From assembly GCF_020882245.1 (NCBI RefSeq), contig NC_083597.1, positions 75,990,152 through 76,054,151 on the forward strand: a stretch of 64,000 nt of DNA. Reading direction: 5' to 3'. This document shows positions 42,432-55,900 of the stretch, one piece after another. The translations under genes were made by a program, and so were the position numbers. Within the stretch, counting starts at the first letter, position 1; each line of letters begins with the position of its first letter. A model generated the notes under the pieces. The model searched no databases. It was not told where the DNA came from and saw only the letters and a program-made list of their open reading frames with translations. This DNA comes from Rhopalosiphum padi. Taxonomy: Eukaryota > Arthropoda > Insecta > Hemiptera > Aphididae.

Positions 42432-42963
42432 ATAATAATATAATATAATATCGTGTGTATTGTGGAGTGGGTATGGCCTGAATATCACTACCGTACCGCC
42501 CGCGTGTATACATACCGACCGGCGTCGTGTGTGAGTGTAAACGGCCGAGATGGACTGGTTATGGCCGAGAGTGTGTGAGTGTGTGCATCGCAGTCGCTGT
42601 AGTAGTAGTACGGTCGGCACTACTCGCTACCAACCGGCCGAGTGCGTTCGAAAACACGACACGACGCTGTCCGTCGTTTCTTTATTCTCGCGGTACGGGT
42701 TCGCGCGCGTATGATATCGTAGTATGGCCAGTATATTATCGTCATGGGCACCGAGTGCGACCGGCTTCGATGTTAAAATAATACAATAACAATATCGTAC
42801 GTAAGGTATCCGCCGGCTGGTCCGTTTTTATTCAATCCAATTTTCTCGACGAATCCGAGGTCCGTTTAGTCGCGTTACGTCGGCAACAGTACGTAACAAT
42901 CGTTATTCGCCCAGCAGACGTTGTCATGACTCATGGTGTTGCCAGCGAGCGTCCGGACGAAAC
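42430..42963 (+). promoter_or_regulatory. CpG-rich putative promoter and 5' UTR of the coiled-coil gene
   Basis: Composition switches here from strongly AT-rich to GC- and CpG-rich, with many CG-containing words such as cggccgag, gttcgcgcgcg and ccgccggctgg. The switch peaks just upstream of the proposed start codon at 42964 and persists for about 1 kb into the intron. No convincing TATA box was seen, so the start of transcription cannot be placed. CpG-rich TATA-less promoters are common for broadly expressed insect genes, and the assignment is inference from composition and position. Confidence 0.5.
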
Positions 42964-42985
42964 ATGGACACGGCCTCCGACATAA
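42926..42985 (+). other. Upstream ORF overlapping the proposed start codon
   Basis: ATG at 42926 opens a 20-codon frame (stop TAA at 42983-42985) that overlaps the main ATG at 42964 out of frame. A second out-of-frame ATG at 42933 reads through the exon junction and would stop a codon after it. If the mRNA begins upstream of 42926, these would dampen translation of the main frame. If it begins downstream they are irrelevant. The main ATG has the best context of the three. Confidence 0.35.
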
Positions 42986-42990
42986 GTCAG
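42964..42990 (+). CDS. Proposed first coding exon of the coiled-coil gene (9 codons, MDTASDISQ)
   Basis: The ATG at 42964 lies in a near-ideal initiation context (AAAC before it, G after it). The reading frame runs nine codons, giving MDTASDISQ, and stops at CAG followed by GTAAAG, a good 5' splice site at 42991. The frame is closed upstream by TAA at 42802, and no in-frame ATG lies between, so 42964 is the first possible start in this frame. It ends in phase 0 and the exon at 61577 begins in phase 0, so the two join cleanly into an acidic, Ser-containing N-terminus leading straight into the coiled coil. The location inside the most CpG-rich stretch of the window fits a promoter-proximal exon. 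Against it: the exon is very short, two out-of-frame ATGs (42926, 42933) precede it, and the link over 18.6 kb is inferred rather than seen. An extra coding exon in between cannot be excluded. Confidence 0.6.
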
Positions 42991-44100
42991 GTAAAGGACG
43001 ATTTAAGGATTACTCATCATGCCTACGTTTACGAACGATAAAACGCGCCCGGACGCGACGTCGCATTCCACTGCAGACGACCCGCGACCCCACGACTGAT
43101 AACGCGTGTTGTATACCTGTTCCACCTGTTGTACAGTCCGTGTAGGTACGTCGTGACGACGCACCTAGGATAACGACGATACACGTACAATATAATAATA
43201 ATAATATAGTTTTATAGTGATAACAAATCCAGTACCTACTCGTCAATAGGTAGTCAAAACGTCATACGGGGAGGTGCGCGAAAAAACACACGTTTCCCAG
43301 GGCCTCGTATGCCAATCGCAGTAGTCTTATTATTGGCGTGCAGTTCGTTATGTTTTTAAAATTACATTATATTGCAGTGTTATCAGCGCGTTGTCGGAAT
43401 ATCGAAGAAGAAAAATCGATACGTTCGTATCGTAACAATTCGAACAATCAATATTGTAATAGTATACACAATTTAATATCACGGACGTGCGGGCATTTCT
43501 TCTCGCGCCGACCAGACGACAAACGGAAACGGTAATACAATATCATTAATATTTTTCCGACGGGTGTGATAACGCGATTGAACGTTACGACGTCGGCCGA
43601 TTCGAATATTATTATCGTTCAGGTCGATTCCGGTTTGTTCGTCGAGTTTGGGATACGACGACGGTTATTCCCTGGTATGCTGTTCGGTTTCATATCACGT
43701 ATTATATATTATTATATATACATGCGCATTCCAGACCGCCGCCGCCGCCGCCGGAGGAAACGGCGGTACAGGTTTTACGCGATTCTCTTTTGCCCGGCCC
43801 GACCGTCCACCCGCACACGTCCGTGTTATTGTACCTACGCTATCGGACCCGAAATTGTGTGTAGTTTCTCTCGGGTGTATTAAATGCAATATTATGTTTT
43901 GATCGTTCGGTTTTTAAAAATCTATAAACCAAGGAAATTCAGCAATTTTCCGATTTTCGAACACCCCGAGATAACGGCCTAATCGACGAATTTGATAAGG
44001 CGATTTAAACTCTCCGCCGCGCTCCGAGAGCAATGACTGCGGCAGGTGTTTAGAAGAAAGTGAGCACCGATCGAATTTATTAGGGTCATGTGCGCCCAAT
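42991..44100 (+). promoter_or_regulatory. CpG-rich proximal part of the first intron
   Basis: This stretch is as CpG-rich as the promoter, with words such as acgacgtcggccg and gaccgccgccg, and then fades to AT-rich sequence after about 44.1 kb. It could hold alternative first exons or enhancers. Possible donors exist (for example after gttcag near 43620) but none has a supporting start codon and phase that I would call. No gene is supported here. Confidence 0.35.
43736..43766. repeat. (CCG)6 with a downstream CGGCGG that can pair with it
   Basis: Six CCG units (43736-43753), followed after gaggaaa by CGGCGG, so a GC stem of six pairs with a seven-base loop can form. It lies about 0.75 kb into the first intron. 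It accounts for the Arg-rich and Ala-rich translations in this area, which are not genes. Confidence 0.8.
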
Positions 44101-44912
44101 GTAATTTCTACTCTTCTTATTCCGCGTCGGAACTTTAATAATAGTAATAATATATTTCATTGTGTAGGCAGGTATCTACTCTTAATCTCACGAAAATCTC
44201 ACGCGACGACGAGAATAATAGTTATTAGCACTTTATATTAAACGCATACCTACTTTATTTTACTATATAGTAAGCATTTTAATAGTTCGGGCCGCGTTCC
44301 GCTAAAACGTCACTAACGAATTTGTTTGTAACGTTTCGTTTTAACGCGATGTCACAATATAATAACCAGTCTAGTGACAACAAATCGAATTGTTGACATT
44401 TAATTATAAGAATCTATACGTTTTAATCTAATGCGGATCGTCGTACGTACATTTTATGCACATTTTACGGCACGAAAAGTCGAGTTGGATTACCATACTC
44501 TATAATATTATTATACTTCATACAGCTATCTATATTGTATTGAAAAAATGTAATAAAAATCGATTGAAATCTTTATTAGATATTTTATTTACGTCGAAAT
44601 GAATAAAATATACACTTGGTCTCGACTATATTATTACTAAACTTGCTTGCATTCATTCGCACTAATTTTTTTTAAACCGATAAAATGCTTTTGATTTAAA
44701 TACAATTTAGTCGTGTATACTCTTTTTTTTTTTTTTTACATATTATTTGTATGCAGTTTTATATTCATTTAACGTTTTATAAATGGTGAATTTCAACCGG
44801 ATGTAAACTGAATTAGGTTGGGATTTTTTTATTGTTGACCAGGACCATTGTATTATTAAATAGTAAGTTAATTGTAAAGTATTTAAAGTCTCTGTAGTAT
44901 TAATGAACAATA

Positions 44913-44927
44913 CCTAACCTAACCTAA
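44913..44927. repeat. Three units of CCTAA, the insect telomere repeat
   Basis: CCTAACCTAACCTAA at 44913-44927. TTAGG/CCTAA is the ancestral insect telomere unit, and three units inside an intron is a minimal interstitial tract. Chance is quite possible in AT-rich sequence. Confidence 0.6.
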
Positions 44928-47900
44928 TGCTGTTATAGTCGTATTATAAAACTTACAGGACACGTATATTGCAGCGTTATACAGGTATTTCACGACGAGC
45001 TTAAATGCAACAATAAAACGTGTGTTGTACCTATGTTTATATCGGTTTATGTTATATTATACGTATTAACTATTAATGTTTTATACTTCAGAGTTTACGT
45101 GCGTTGTGCCTTGTACGTAGTAATATGCGCCGTCGTTGCTGTACAAACATGTACATAAATAATTCGATTTGAAATTGTCCTTAATAAATTTTAGAATTAT
45201 TTACAAATTGTTCCAGTTAAATGTATTATTTACAAAACGAGGTTCTTTATAATAATATATATAGCTATGGCTGCTGATAATATTGGTGCACTGCAATTGT
45301 AAGCCAATTACTCGGTAAGCCTTTAAACTTCCATCTACCTGAGTTTAAGCTAGACATAATATACATTATGGCCCTAGTTAAGTTTATGCCAGTAATATAG
45401 TCTGTGCCTACAAATTAAACTACGTATATATTACACTATATACCAGACATCTTTAATATAATTCACCCAAAAACGGTTAACTACTTGATTTAATTTAGTT
45501 CTATACTATCGTTTATACTTTATGTGATATATATATTATATAATTTGTAAATTCCAATGAAGACTATCTGAATGTATAATTGTATTTAGAAACTGATTTT
45601 GGCATCATTCGTAATTATTTATGTTAAGCACGTGGTTACGAATTTCGTTACGTGTACCAATTACTTTTTACAATTTTTATTTATTTTTAATGTTTTAATT
45701 TTATGGATCTTAATCGCTTATATAATAAATTTCCCTTGTGGGTTTCGTGAATATTTTTCTTTGCTCTATTGTAAATACAAATTGATATTCAAAAACGTCA
45801 AAAAATGTATATTTTTTTAATAAAACTAATTTAATTTTAACCGTGATCAGCTTTATGACGTAAATCTATAAGTATTTGTTTGCTGCATAAATTGAATCGT
45901 TTTATTTAAATGATTGAATGTTTGTTTGCAAAACTTTACCCATTTAACTTTAAAAGATGACTAATTTCAACTTGACTGTATCTATTAGCAAGAAAAATAA
46001 ATATCCACTATAGAATATAGATAGTAAAAACATATGGATATATCTAATAGATACATAATGATTATAATATCATTAATTATGGGTAAATCATTGAATAGTA
46101 TACTTTTATGTATGCAAATTTGCAGTAAGTACTTATTGCTCATAGTTTCGAAATCGTTATAGAGATATCGAATACATGATAAATAATAATACACCTCCTG
46201 TCTAGTTAATTACTCAATAACTAATGAATGAGTAGGTACTACACTTACAAGTGTATATTATATTTTAATCAGATTGCATTGTTCAGAAAGACTACCACGA
46301 ATCGAAATTATTCATAAATTATAAACAAACTGCAATTATTGTCAGCTGTTACTTAAGTTATAACCTATATAGATGTATATGTATTGGTATTTTAGATTTT
46401 AAATTTAATAAATAAAAAGTTTATTTGATTTTGTTATAACTAAAAAAAAAAAAAAATGTGTAGGTACTAGGTATATAATAAGGAAATAACAAAAACTAAA
46501 TGTTCAATACTTATTTTAAAACTTTGCAATTTTATCATTAATTGAGGTGCCAGAACTAAGTAGTAAGTATTGTGAGCTTATCTTACAATCAATACATTTT
46601 TTTAGTTAAAGCCAATAATAGCTATTATTAATAATTATTGTTAAGAAATAATAGTATTCCGCTACAATATCATTTGAATATTATATAATATATATATTTT
46701 TAATTTTAGTTAGTTTTTTTTTTTACTTATATTGGTTTAGTTATTTTAAAACATAGTAACTTCATAATTAATTCATAACGGCCAATAAAGCATTATACAA
46801 TGTCATTGAGTTATTATACTACCTTAGTTTTGAAATAAGTTATTAATTTATCAATGCAAAAAAAATTAAATTTTATCATTTAGCTGATCATTTATTATTA
46901 AGGTCGGGCCAATCTGGTTCTGTAAAATCAAATTATTCTAAAGCATTTAATACAGTCAAATTTAATATAATTTTTTCGGTGTTACGCTGTTTTGATACTA
47001 TATATACACCTCAATTTATCAGGAATTGTTCATTGTAATTAAATTAAACGATTGTGTTATTAATATTATGCTTTATGGTTATTATATCTTGTATATTTGA
47101 CAATTTTATAATATTGATGTATCAATTATTATTGAAGTATTAAAAGGATTTCGAATTGTATAATCAATATTAATTTGAATATTATTACCGTTATTGCATT
47201 ACCAGTATGTCAATGCTGTGCTGGAGTATAAGCTTTGTTATACTGACTTTTCTAGGAAATTGTAGTTACTAGTTGGATTTATTGACAGTTTTAAAAAAAT
47301 GGCGTAAGTTATTAACTATTTGACATTTTGTTTTGACCTTAATAAAATAAAATTGAAATTGTTTATTATTAATTTAACAGTGTAAATCGAAATGTTTATA
47401 CTTTATAACATTGTTCTGTATTAATTTATATTGGCACCTCACACTCGTTATTAAAATACACAAATTCTATATATTATTTAACTACCTATACTATAAAATA
47501 TTCACCCATATATTAGCTGATACGTTAAAATGTGACTACAATAATGATGTTTTATGGTATTTTTATGATGAAATTATTATATTTTTTTTATTATTATTTA
47601 ACTCACTTTTGCTTTGTTAATGTTATCTATTATCTAGGATAAGGTTTTTCATTCATTTTCAGAAAATATGAATTGTTTTTAAAAATATCATTACAATTAA
47701 TACAAACAAATATAAATTAGTATATAATAATTACATAAGATTACAACGTTTGGTAACCTTGAAATCAAACGTGAGGATTTTTGTCTTATTTTTGTCTTAT
47801 CGCTGTTGACTCTTAAAAAATCCATTTAATTGTTTTCCTAGCTGTTTTTGTTTTTAAATTAATATAATTTTATGATGGCTCATATTATCGCCTAATTTTA

Positions 47901-50900
47901 TTTGTAACATTAAAATTAAAATTTAACGACAACGGGAGACATTACTGTTTTATGGTGAAATTATTATATATTATATATTGCACAATGGTGAAGACACTGA
48001 TAGTGCAGTGTGTGGAAATCGGTTATGAAAAAACGCGTGACAATGAGTGATATTTTATGTACAGTCTAGTTATTTTCTTTTAACGTTCTACTCGCGGGAT
48101 ACTATTGTAACGTACGTCCTGTACAAACTACCAAACGAATAGCGAATGAGTTACAACGGTTTCGATGCTACTAAAATTTATTCGAGTACCTATAGACACT
48201 AATCACGAACAATATTTCACTATATTTAAAACACAATTGGGTAAACTAATTATGTTTACATTCACCAGTACATATAGACATCTATAACTAATATATTATT
48301 CTACGGCATTCGTACTCGTACTAAATAACTATGAAATTAAATTCGTGTGTGACAGGTTGTTCCGTCAGTCTAGTGACATGCTAAAATGTAAACTCAGTAG
48401 ACTCGCGACCACTTTTACAAATTTCGATAATTTTCCTGTGACGATTTGTTGCCACAGACTAGAAACACCGAAACCGAAATTAATCTATTTAGTTGTCGAG
48501 TCTTAATGCTATTTTTCTAATTTATGTTTTAGAACTTATATATACCGGGTATACAAAACGATTGGTGTATGGAATTTTAATTTCAGGGCACCAGTACATT
48601 TAGTAGGAGCTTTAAACAATAATTGTATGTCTTATTCGTCTTAAATAGATTATCTAGAAGATCTAACGATTGTACATATTATAATATATATTTATAAATG
48701 AATATACATTATGATCTATCAGGTGTTGTATATGGCTCATCGTAAATTTATTTTTGCAATTTTGTCAAATGAGTACCTATTGTTTTTAATTTTTTATGCA
48801 ATCGTTTGTTTCTTTGCAGCTGTTTAGTTTTATTTGTTACGTTCAAACTATTAATTAATAATTTGCGAAAAAATGATAGGTACTAAAATAGTGGTAGTAA
48901 TAAAACAATAATTTAGCTTTTCCTCAAAATAAGTAGACAAAATAATTAATACACAAATCGTGGTTCATTATGAATTGTTGACTATATCATAATTAACGTA
49001 AATTATTTTATTGTATTGTGACAAAATATACGTACCTAAGGACAATTAATGTTTTGTCAAAAAAAAAAAAAATAAAAATAGTAATTAACATAATGCTGAG
49101 TGTTATGAATATTCAACTTAAACAAATATTTGCGAAATATATGATAAAAAAAATATGCAAGAACGTTGAACGTTCTCTTTCAAATGTAAAATAATATTTA
49201 ACATTTTAAAATGATTTAATGTCGAAAAATATGAATATAATATAATTCTAAATTATGGTACAGTGTTATATTAATTCTAACAGCAAGTCGTTTATACTTA
49301 TATGCATATTATTATAGTATTATACTTAGAATTTTAAATAAAAAATAAACTATTGTAATTTAATTTTAGAATAATATAATATGTTATGTAGAATATTTAA
49401 ATAAAATATTAACGACATAATCTAACCTAACTAAATACGTAAAACAATGTTCTTATGTCTAAATGGCTAATGCAATAGTTATAAAAACTATTTGTTTTTA
49501 AATAACAGTACGTCATGTTGACCCACGGAGTTTTTATATTTTTAAGTTTTATTTATAAAACTTTATTAAATCTATATTATTTTATTTATTATTTTGGTAA
49601 GATATTGCCAGACAATAAGACATTATTAATATAGTTACGTTAATATAATAAAAAAAAAATATTGAAGGAAATTATTGGTTTCACGACAAAATATTTCCGC
49701 AAAAATATTCAATGACAAATTATTCGGTGTAAATAATAATTCAGAATGTTAACCTTTATTATAAAAGTTTCGATTAGAAGTAATATGTTAAAACAAGAAC
49801 AAGGTCTGCAGGAGGCTAAAATTGAATAACAAACAGTTGGAGTATCTCGACCAAAATAAGGTGAAATTATAAAAAATTGAACGCATTAAATGCTGTTGTT
49901 AAATGAGACGATGAAACTTATAAAAATAAATATTTAATATCAATAGCATATTAGCATATAGTTTGGTATTATAATAAGTTTATTAATTTTTGACGAAAAA
50001 CATATTTTAATAGTTATTTAAACATTGTTAAATTAATTTTTTTGCGTTCTATAAATGTTAATAATAATTTTGACATAAAAATATTTATCATAATATATTA
50101 TTGAATAAATCAAAATAGATTTATTGATCTCATATTTTATATTATTTTCTTATTTTTAATATATTATATATTATATTAAAGTGATTTAAGTGAAGACATA
50201 CAATTTCTCAATTGCTTTCTTTAATATTATGTATTCATGCCTATTTTATTTAAATTTAAAATATTGAATTTTTTAAATATACTTGAACTATGTATTCAAG
50301 TATTTAGGTTTTTTTATACCTTTTAATTTATTAGTGTTATGTGAAGATAAAAAACTTATTTTTTTTAAATAAAAACTATATTTTAGATTCGAATGGCGTG
50401 ATAAATGTATTTATTTTACAATGATGTGTATTTTTTTGTGTATAAATATATTATATATTTATACGATAAGTATTCTAGAGAATAATTCAATTTTTAACTT
50501 TAAGCACCCTCTAACAGAAAATTGGAACTAAATTATACTTTATAGAAGGAAAAATTAAAACATAATAGGTAAGAACTTATGCAAATAATCGATAAAAACA
50601 TTACAAAATTAAGGAAAAATGAAAATTTTCAATAAATTATAACATTTACAAAATATTTTGACTCTTTTTTCAGGTATTTATTGAAATTTAAAAATTTAAT
50701 AAAAAAATCGCACATTAGTTATTCATATACCTATATAAAAGTATTAAAATTTTTTGACACAATTATTACCTAAACTGTAATTTAAAAATGAAATACAATT
50801 AAGTAGTTCATGCTGAAACTAAAATATTTACTCAAATTTACTTAAAAATATTTATCTCAATTATTTTTATATTTATTTTAATTTGAATTTTAAACGAAAT

Positions 50901-51250
50901 TACCTACTTGTATTTTGATAATGAATAACAATGTTAATTATTGTGTTATGATTCATAAACATTATTCGTGGGAACTTAAAACTGTTACATTTATCATGCA
51001 TTTTACTACATATATAGAATTATATTTTCAAAATATAATGTAGATTAATTTTAAGGCATAATCTATTTATACAATGAGCCTGTTTACACTATTTTAGAGT
51101 AAAGGGTTATTATGATCAAAAGTTCGTAACAATAATATAATAAATGCAATGTTTTCCACAAAAATCAAATCAAGTCATCGTAATTCTAACAGTAAAATAA
51201 ATTATTTTAATAGAAATATCAAAAAACATTTTTACTTACCTACTGATATA

Positions 51251-51360
51251 CGCTCAAAATCGTATTTCGTATATAATGATTAATGATACATCATTGAATT
51301 AAAATTTAACACATTACCCCTCGATACCTAAAATGCAATACAGCGATACTCGTGTGCCTA
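51251..51360 (+). repeat. Interspersed repeat family A, copy 3
   Basis: It matches the centre of the family: cgctcaaaatcgtatttcgt, then tcattgaattaaaatttaac, then attacccctcgatacctaa, followed by cagcgatactcg where the other copies have cagagtggtac or caaagaggtac. More diverged than copy 2. Confidence 0.6.
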
Positions 51361-52768
51361 TCTATTTTACTATACATTTTTAAGCAGATGATTCATTTTA
51401 AATATTGATGAGCAATGAGCATAAATCGAAATATGAATGAGTAATTTATTAGTTATTAATCTTCATTAAATATACTTATAATAATTATCTACGATAATAA
51501 TAGGTTTACAATATATATTTATAGCGATTTAATGATTTGATAACGGCTATAATTTTTGGAAAATTAAATACATTTATATTTTGAATTAATGTATTAAAGA
51601 TTTTATAATTTGTTTAAACGGTTCGAGTATAAATACTAGATTAAAATTTCACTAATAATTTATAGTTTTTGTTAATGCAAATATTATCTTTTCTTATTAA
51701 ATTTTAATAACTTGGAAACAACTCTTTTGAATATAGATTTAGATGAATCATCATTTTTTAAAAATATGCATTTAAAAATGTATAGTAAAAAGGGTGTTTC
51801 TTATTTAACAAAAATAGGTATGAGTATCAAAACAAGACGCATTTTTTTTTTAATAGTATAAAAGAAATTCTAAGAATTTGTCATTTGAATGTATGGTATT
51901 TAAGTACATATTGGCTATTATACTTAACAATTTTGAAAATCAATTTAAATAAATGTTATCAAAGAAAAATATGGTGGTAAGCATACTTTGTAAATCACTT
52001 TGAATAAAATATTATTTTTAACAAATAGTTTCTACTATTTTCACCTGTATTTAATTGACATGTATTATAGTTAATCGATAAATAACATACCGTTGTATAA
52101 TTTCTAATGAATTGAGGACCATATATAACTAAGATATTTATTGTTTTATCTAATAAGCCGAAATCTAACAAGTATTGATTCGACCATCAATTTATTTGAA
52201 TCAATGTCTTTTTTTATAATATCTCTTTGAAACTGTTTAGTTGTATTTCAAAAAAGTTTTATACTTTATAATAAATATTACTAACTCTTACTACAAAATA
52301 AAAAATAAAAATTTTGAATTTACGGCATGTCATTTTATTTGAAAATTAAAATAAACTATTTATAATCTGTTCGATAAACAACTATAAATTAATTTTCTTG
52401 TTTCAATTAATATTCTAATAGGAAATGTTATACTGACACAAATATTGTCAAATCCAATTACATATATACTGACCTAATCTCTAAATCACATTTGTAATAA
52501 ATTCGTTTATATCATACAAACATTCTACGAATAACTCTATCGGATTTCGATTTTATTTATTAACAAACATCGGTGATTTTTTTTATATTTGTTTGAATGC
52601 GTTGAACTTACATTCTGACTATATATGCCAAATATATCTTTGATATATCAAATCATCCACAACGACGTGACCACTCACTCAAGACGTGTACATACAGTAA
52701 ATATCATTCGTGGTAGAGAACGACACGGCGCAGGTATTTATAATGGCGTTTTGAATGTAATTTCATAT

Positions 52769-53070
52769 ACAGGATAATTCACTAAGTATGATCAACCCTA
52801 TTTTTTCCATTAACAATGGAGCTTTTTTAATATTGTAATTTACTCAATAGCCATTTTTTCAATTATTTAGATTTATATACCATATTTAAAGAGTATCTCG
52901 CAGTGACCAACTTTTTTTATAATATCCATTTTTTCTTACTGTAATTTATTGTTAAGAAAATGTTGATGTATATCTAAAGTAAAAATTCGAACGAGTAGTT
53001 ATTTTTTTGAATAGTTTCGAGTTATTTGACTTGTGTACAAAGAATAAGCCCACCATAAATAGGTTTAGAT
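52769..53070 (+). repeat. Probable transposon-derived repeat fragment
   Basis: It begins acaggataattcactaagta, a form resembling conserved element ends in aphid DNA, and runs through tccattaacaatggagc to a segment with tcgagttatttgacttgtg. Only this copy was found in the window, so the call leans on resemblance and is weak. Confidence 0.35.
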
Positions 53071-53439
53071 GAAATGGTGACTATTATGTTATGGCGATTT
53101 GATATAATAATAGTAATTAATATTTTATCTATCAATATTTCATAATTTATGAACATTTAACATTTGACTTATAATATAAAATAAATATTAAATTAATTAT
53201 TAAATCTATTTTATTTAACCATATTTAAGGATTATTATCCTTAGTATATAAATAATTTTAATATTTCAGAAACAATAATAATTTTATAAATCTCCACAGG
53301 ATACCTTAAATGATATAGAAATCTAAATATTTGAAGATATGGTTCTTAGAATTAATTCATTGTTAGATATGAAAATAATGAGATATTACTTGGTACGCAT
53401 TGTTAAAACATTATACTATAATGGACTCTTCGTGAAATT

Positions 53440-53620
53440 CCCCATCTATCGAAAACGGCCGGTCCAACGTACGAGCACGTGAAATACGATGAGCATCTCC
53501 CGCACCAAACAGTATCGTTTTCGCGTGTCATCCTCGACTTGTTAAAAGGATGTTTACGCGTTCTAGAAGGTACCTATCGTCATCGACACATCCTGCAGCT
53601 TACAATCAACTCATATAATA
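53440..53620. promoter_or_regulatory. CpG-enriched patch inside the long intron
   Basis: Contains aaacggccggtccaacg, a CACGTG palindrome (gagcacgtgaaa) and ttttcgcgtgtcatcctcg, then returns to AT-rich sequence. It may be an intronic enhancer or alternative promoter. No ORF or exon is supported. Confidence 0.25.
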
Positions 53621-55295
53621 AAAATAATTATACACCGTTGTTAATATTGTGATAACAATAGGACGGTGTACAACAGTATAATAGCATTATAGAGGGTAAT
53701 ACAATCCTGTGACACCGGCACTGATTAGTGGTTTCCTATCTATATTAGCTGTATTATGATAATGCCGTCATCGTGTAGTTTGTAATACCGTTATTTGACG
53801 TTTGCTGTATTTCAACTATAAAACACTACGAGTGTTAATTTTTTTTTTTTTGATTTTCTACGAAGACGTAGAATTGAGATGACGTGGTTGTGTGATTTCT
53901 CGAAGATGCTACTCATCCGAGTGTGATAATTGTATTATCTAATCAGTTTTTTTGTGTCCGTTGTCCTTAGTGATGATACGGACAATTTGACTACGAAATA
54001 TCCACGGCAAAAAGTGCAAGTTCTTTACGATTTTAAAAGTTGAATTTGTCTGTGTAAAGGTGTACAGAACATATTTTTTGAAAAGAGTTATTTTTTATTG
54101 TTATCGTCTTTCAATTATAATAATACTTTTTTATTTATTGAGATTCCCAGAAAAATATTCTGCTTTGAAATATGAAATTAAAAATATACGCTGTCATTCA
54201 AAAACGTAAAAGAATCAAACAATTATAATGATAAAAAATAGTAGAAACTATAAGTTTCAAAAATTCCGTTTTGTAGTAATGTATTCAAATTATTTATACG
54301 GAATATTTCCGAAAACGTTAATATACGTACTTGTCAAGAAAATTGTTGTTTACCAACAAAATTACCTTGTGTATATATAGGTACTGTGTTTATAATATAT
54401 ACGTGTAAGTGCCTGAATAATATATGACATTATAATGCATCGGGTGTACAAATTTCAGTACACGCGTAATTCGATATATTTTGTATCTATGACGTACTGT
54501 TATAGGCATCACGTGTACGCGCGGCATATTATTATAATGATGCAGTGCGTAAATGTTTTCTCGCGTGGGAAATTCGCTATATACCTATTATTGCGTATTT
54601 TATTCTTCGTGGTATATTATTAAAACAAGCTTGTTATATATTTAAAAAGAAAAATCGGTGATCCGAATCATTGAATGAAATTCTAAATAATTCGATTTAA
54701 CAATGTACACAAACGTATATAAAATAATAATATGTAATGCATCGTCATTGCGGGTTTTGTAAAAATTACTCGTAGACCAATACACCGATACACGGCAATA
54801 GTGTAATTTCGGAACCTTGTTATTCCGACACGCATCCGTATTTAAGTACACGTAAGTACGTACCTATTTTTTTTTTATTTTTTTTTGATACTGTTTTAAT
54901 AATTTTATTCTCACTCGTTTTCATTTCCAGCTAAAATCGGTAAAAATACGCGTCGTTGTAGTAATCGAGAAATATAATCGCATGCGCGCGTGAGAGCATA
55001 ACTTGTATACCTATACATGTTGTAGTTTCGTTCAAATCGATATCGTTTTAGCAGGCAGCAAACAATTGAGTCATTAGGAAATAATTCCCAATAATTTGGC
55101 AAATGTATCGTTATTACATTGCTAATACGCTATCAAAAATGTTAATATATTTTTACGGTATTAGCGTTTATTATAAACTATAAAAACTATAATGTGCAAT
55201 GTGCCCGGAAAAGTTTGATCGATAGGCACTACAAAATACCAATTTTAGCGCGTTATACATATTAATGAACTTCAGTCGGAATACAAACTGTATCC

Positions 55296-55410
55296 TAAAC
55301 GTGGTGTGCATGCCTACTGTTTGGCTGCAGTCGTGTGCTAGCACCTCGGATAGGTGATCACCCGGATTCTTAGCGGCAACGGCATGTCCCACAAACGAGA
55401 AAACATGTTC
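55296..55410 (+). repeat. Repeat fragment resembling the 5S rRNA internal promoter (SINE-like)
   Basis: GGATAGGTGATCACCCGG at 55348-55365 closely resembles the 5S rRNA box C region (GGATGGGTGACCGCCTGG), and the preceding gctagcacct resembles the 5S sequence just before it (gttagtactt). The flanks, including tagcggcaacggcatgtccc, are unlike AT-rich neighbouring sequence. It is not a 5S gene, because the 5' half and the intact 120-nt fold are missing. A 5S-derived SINE or another element with a 5S-like segment is the best reading. Confidence 0.5.
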
Positions 55411-55832
55411 CTAAAACCTACCATAGTAGGGTACGGTAACAAAAAATATCCCCCAGCTAATGGCTATAGTTACCGAAGCTTAATAAAAAATAATATAAAA
55501 ACTGTATCGTAAATATTTTTTCCTTAGTAAAGTTTCAGTACAAGTTGACAGTGGGTAATAATATTAATATGTGGCGAGTTTCCCCATTTTCATTATCTTT
55601 TTTATTGTTCGTTTTAAATAGTTAAACTTCTAAGATCAGTTTAATTAATGAAGCTAGTATTTAGTATTTACAATTATTTTATTTAAAAGAACCTCCGAAC
55701 AGTTACGGGTACATTATAAACATTGCGTTGCAATACTCGCTAAATTCAACTGAATAGATCGTGTGCTAAACTGATATGCTTATTTAGGTAAAACTTTGCA
55801 AATACTATACATTTACATTTATTTTTATTTCA

Positions 55833-55900
55833 GAGCAGTGGCGCGCTGAGGAATTTTTTATGGGGTCATTTGATATATATATATATCTTAAGTTGAAATG
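55833..55900 (+). repeat. Probable transposon end (gcagtggcgcgctgagga type)
   Basis: The phrase gcagtggcgcgctgagga followed by attttttatggggtca is the kind of CAGTGGCG-start seen at ends of many dispersed insect elements. Related-looking GC-richer pieces at 56480-56580 and 56936-57000 (ggggtttagtctcctacccc) may belong to the same insertion, but I could not find terminal repeats joining them. Confidence 0.35.

Noticed and set aside
42310..42620. Minus-strand frames rich in Cys/Val and Thr/Arg
   Set aside because: They are read through the AC/GC microsatellite and are low-complexity artefacts.
43566..43902. Overlapping frames with Arg-rich and Ala-rich runs
   Set aside because: They are translations of the (CCG)6 repeat and nearby CpG-rich DNA, with no recognisable protein features.
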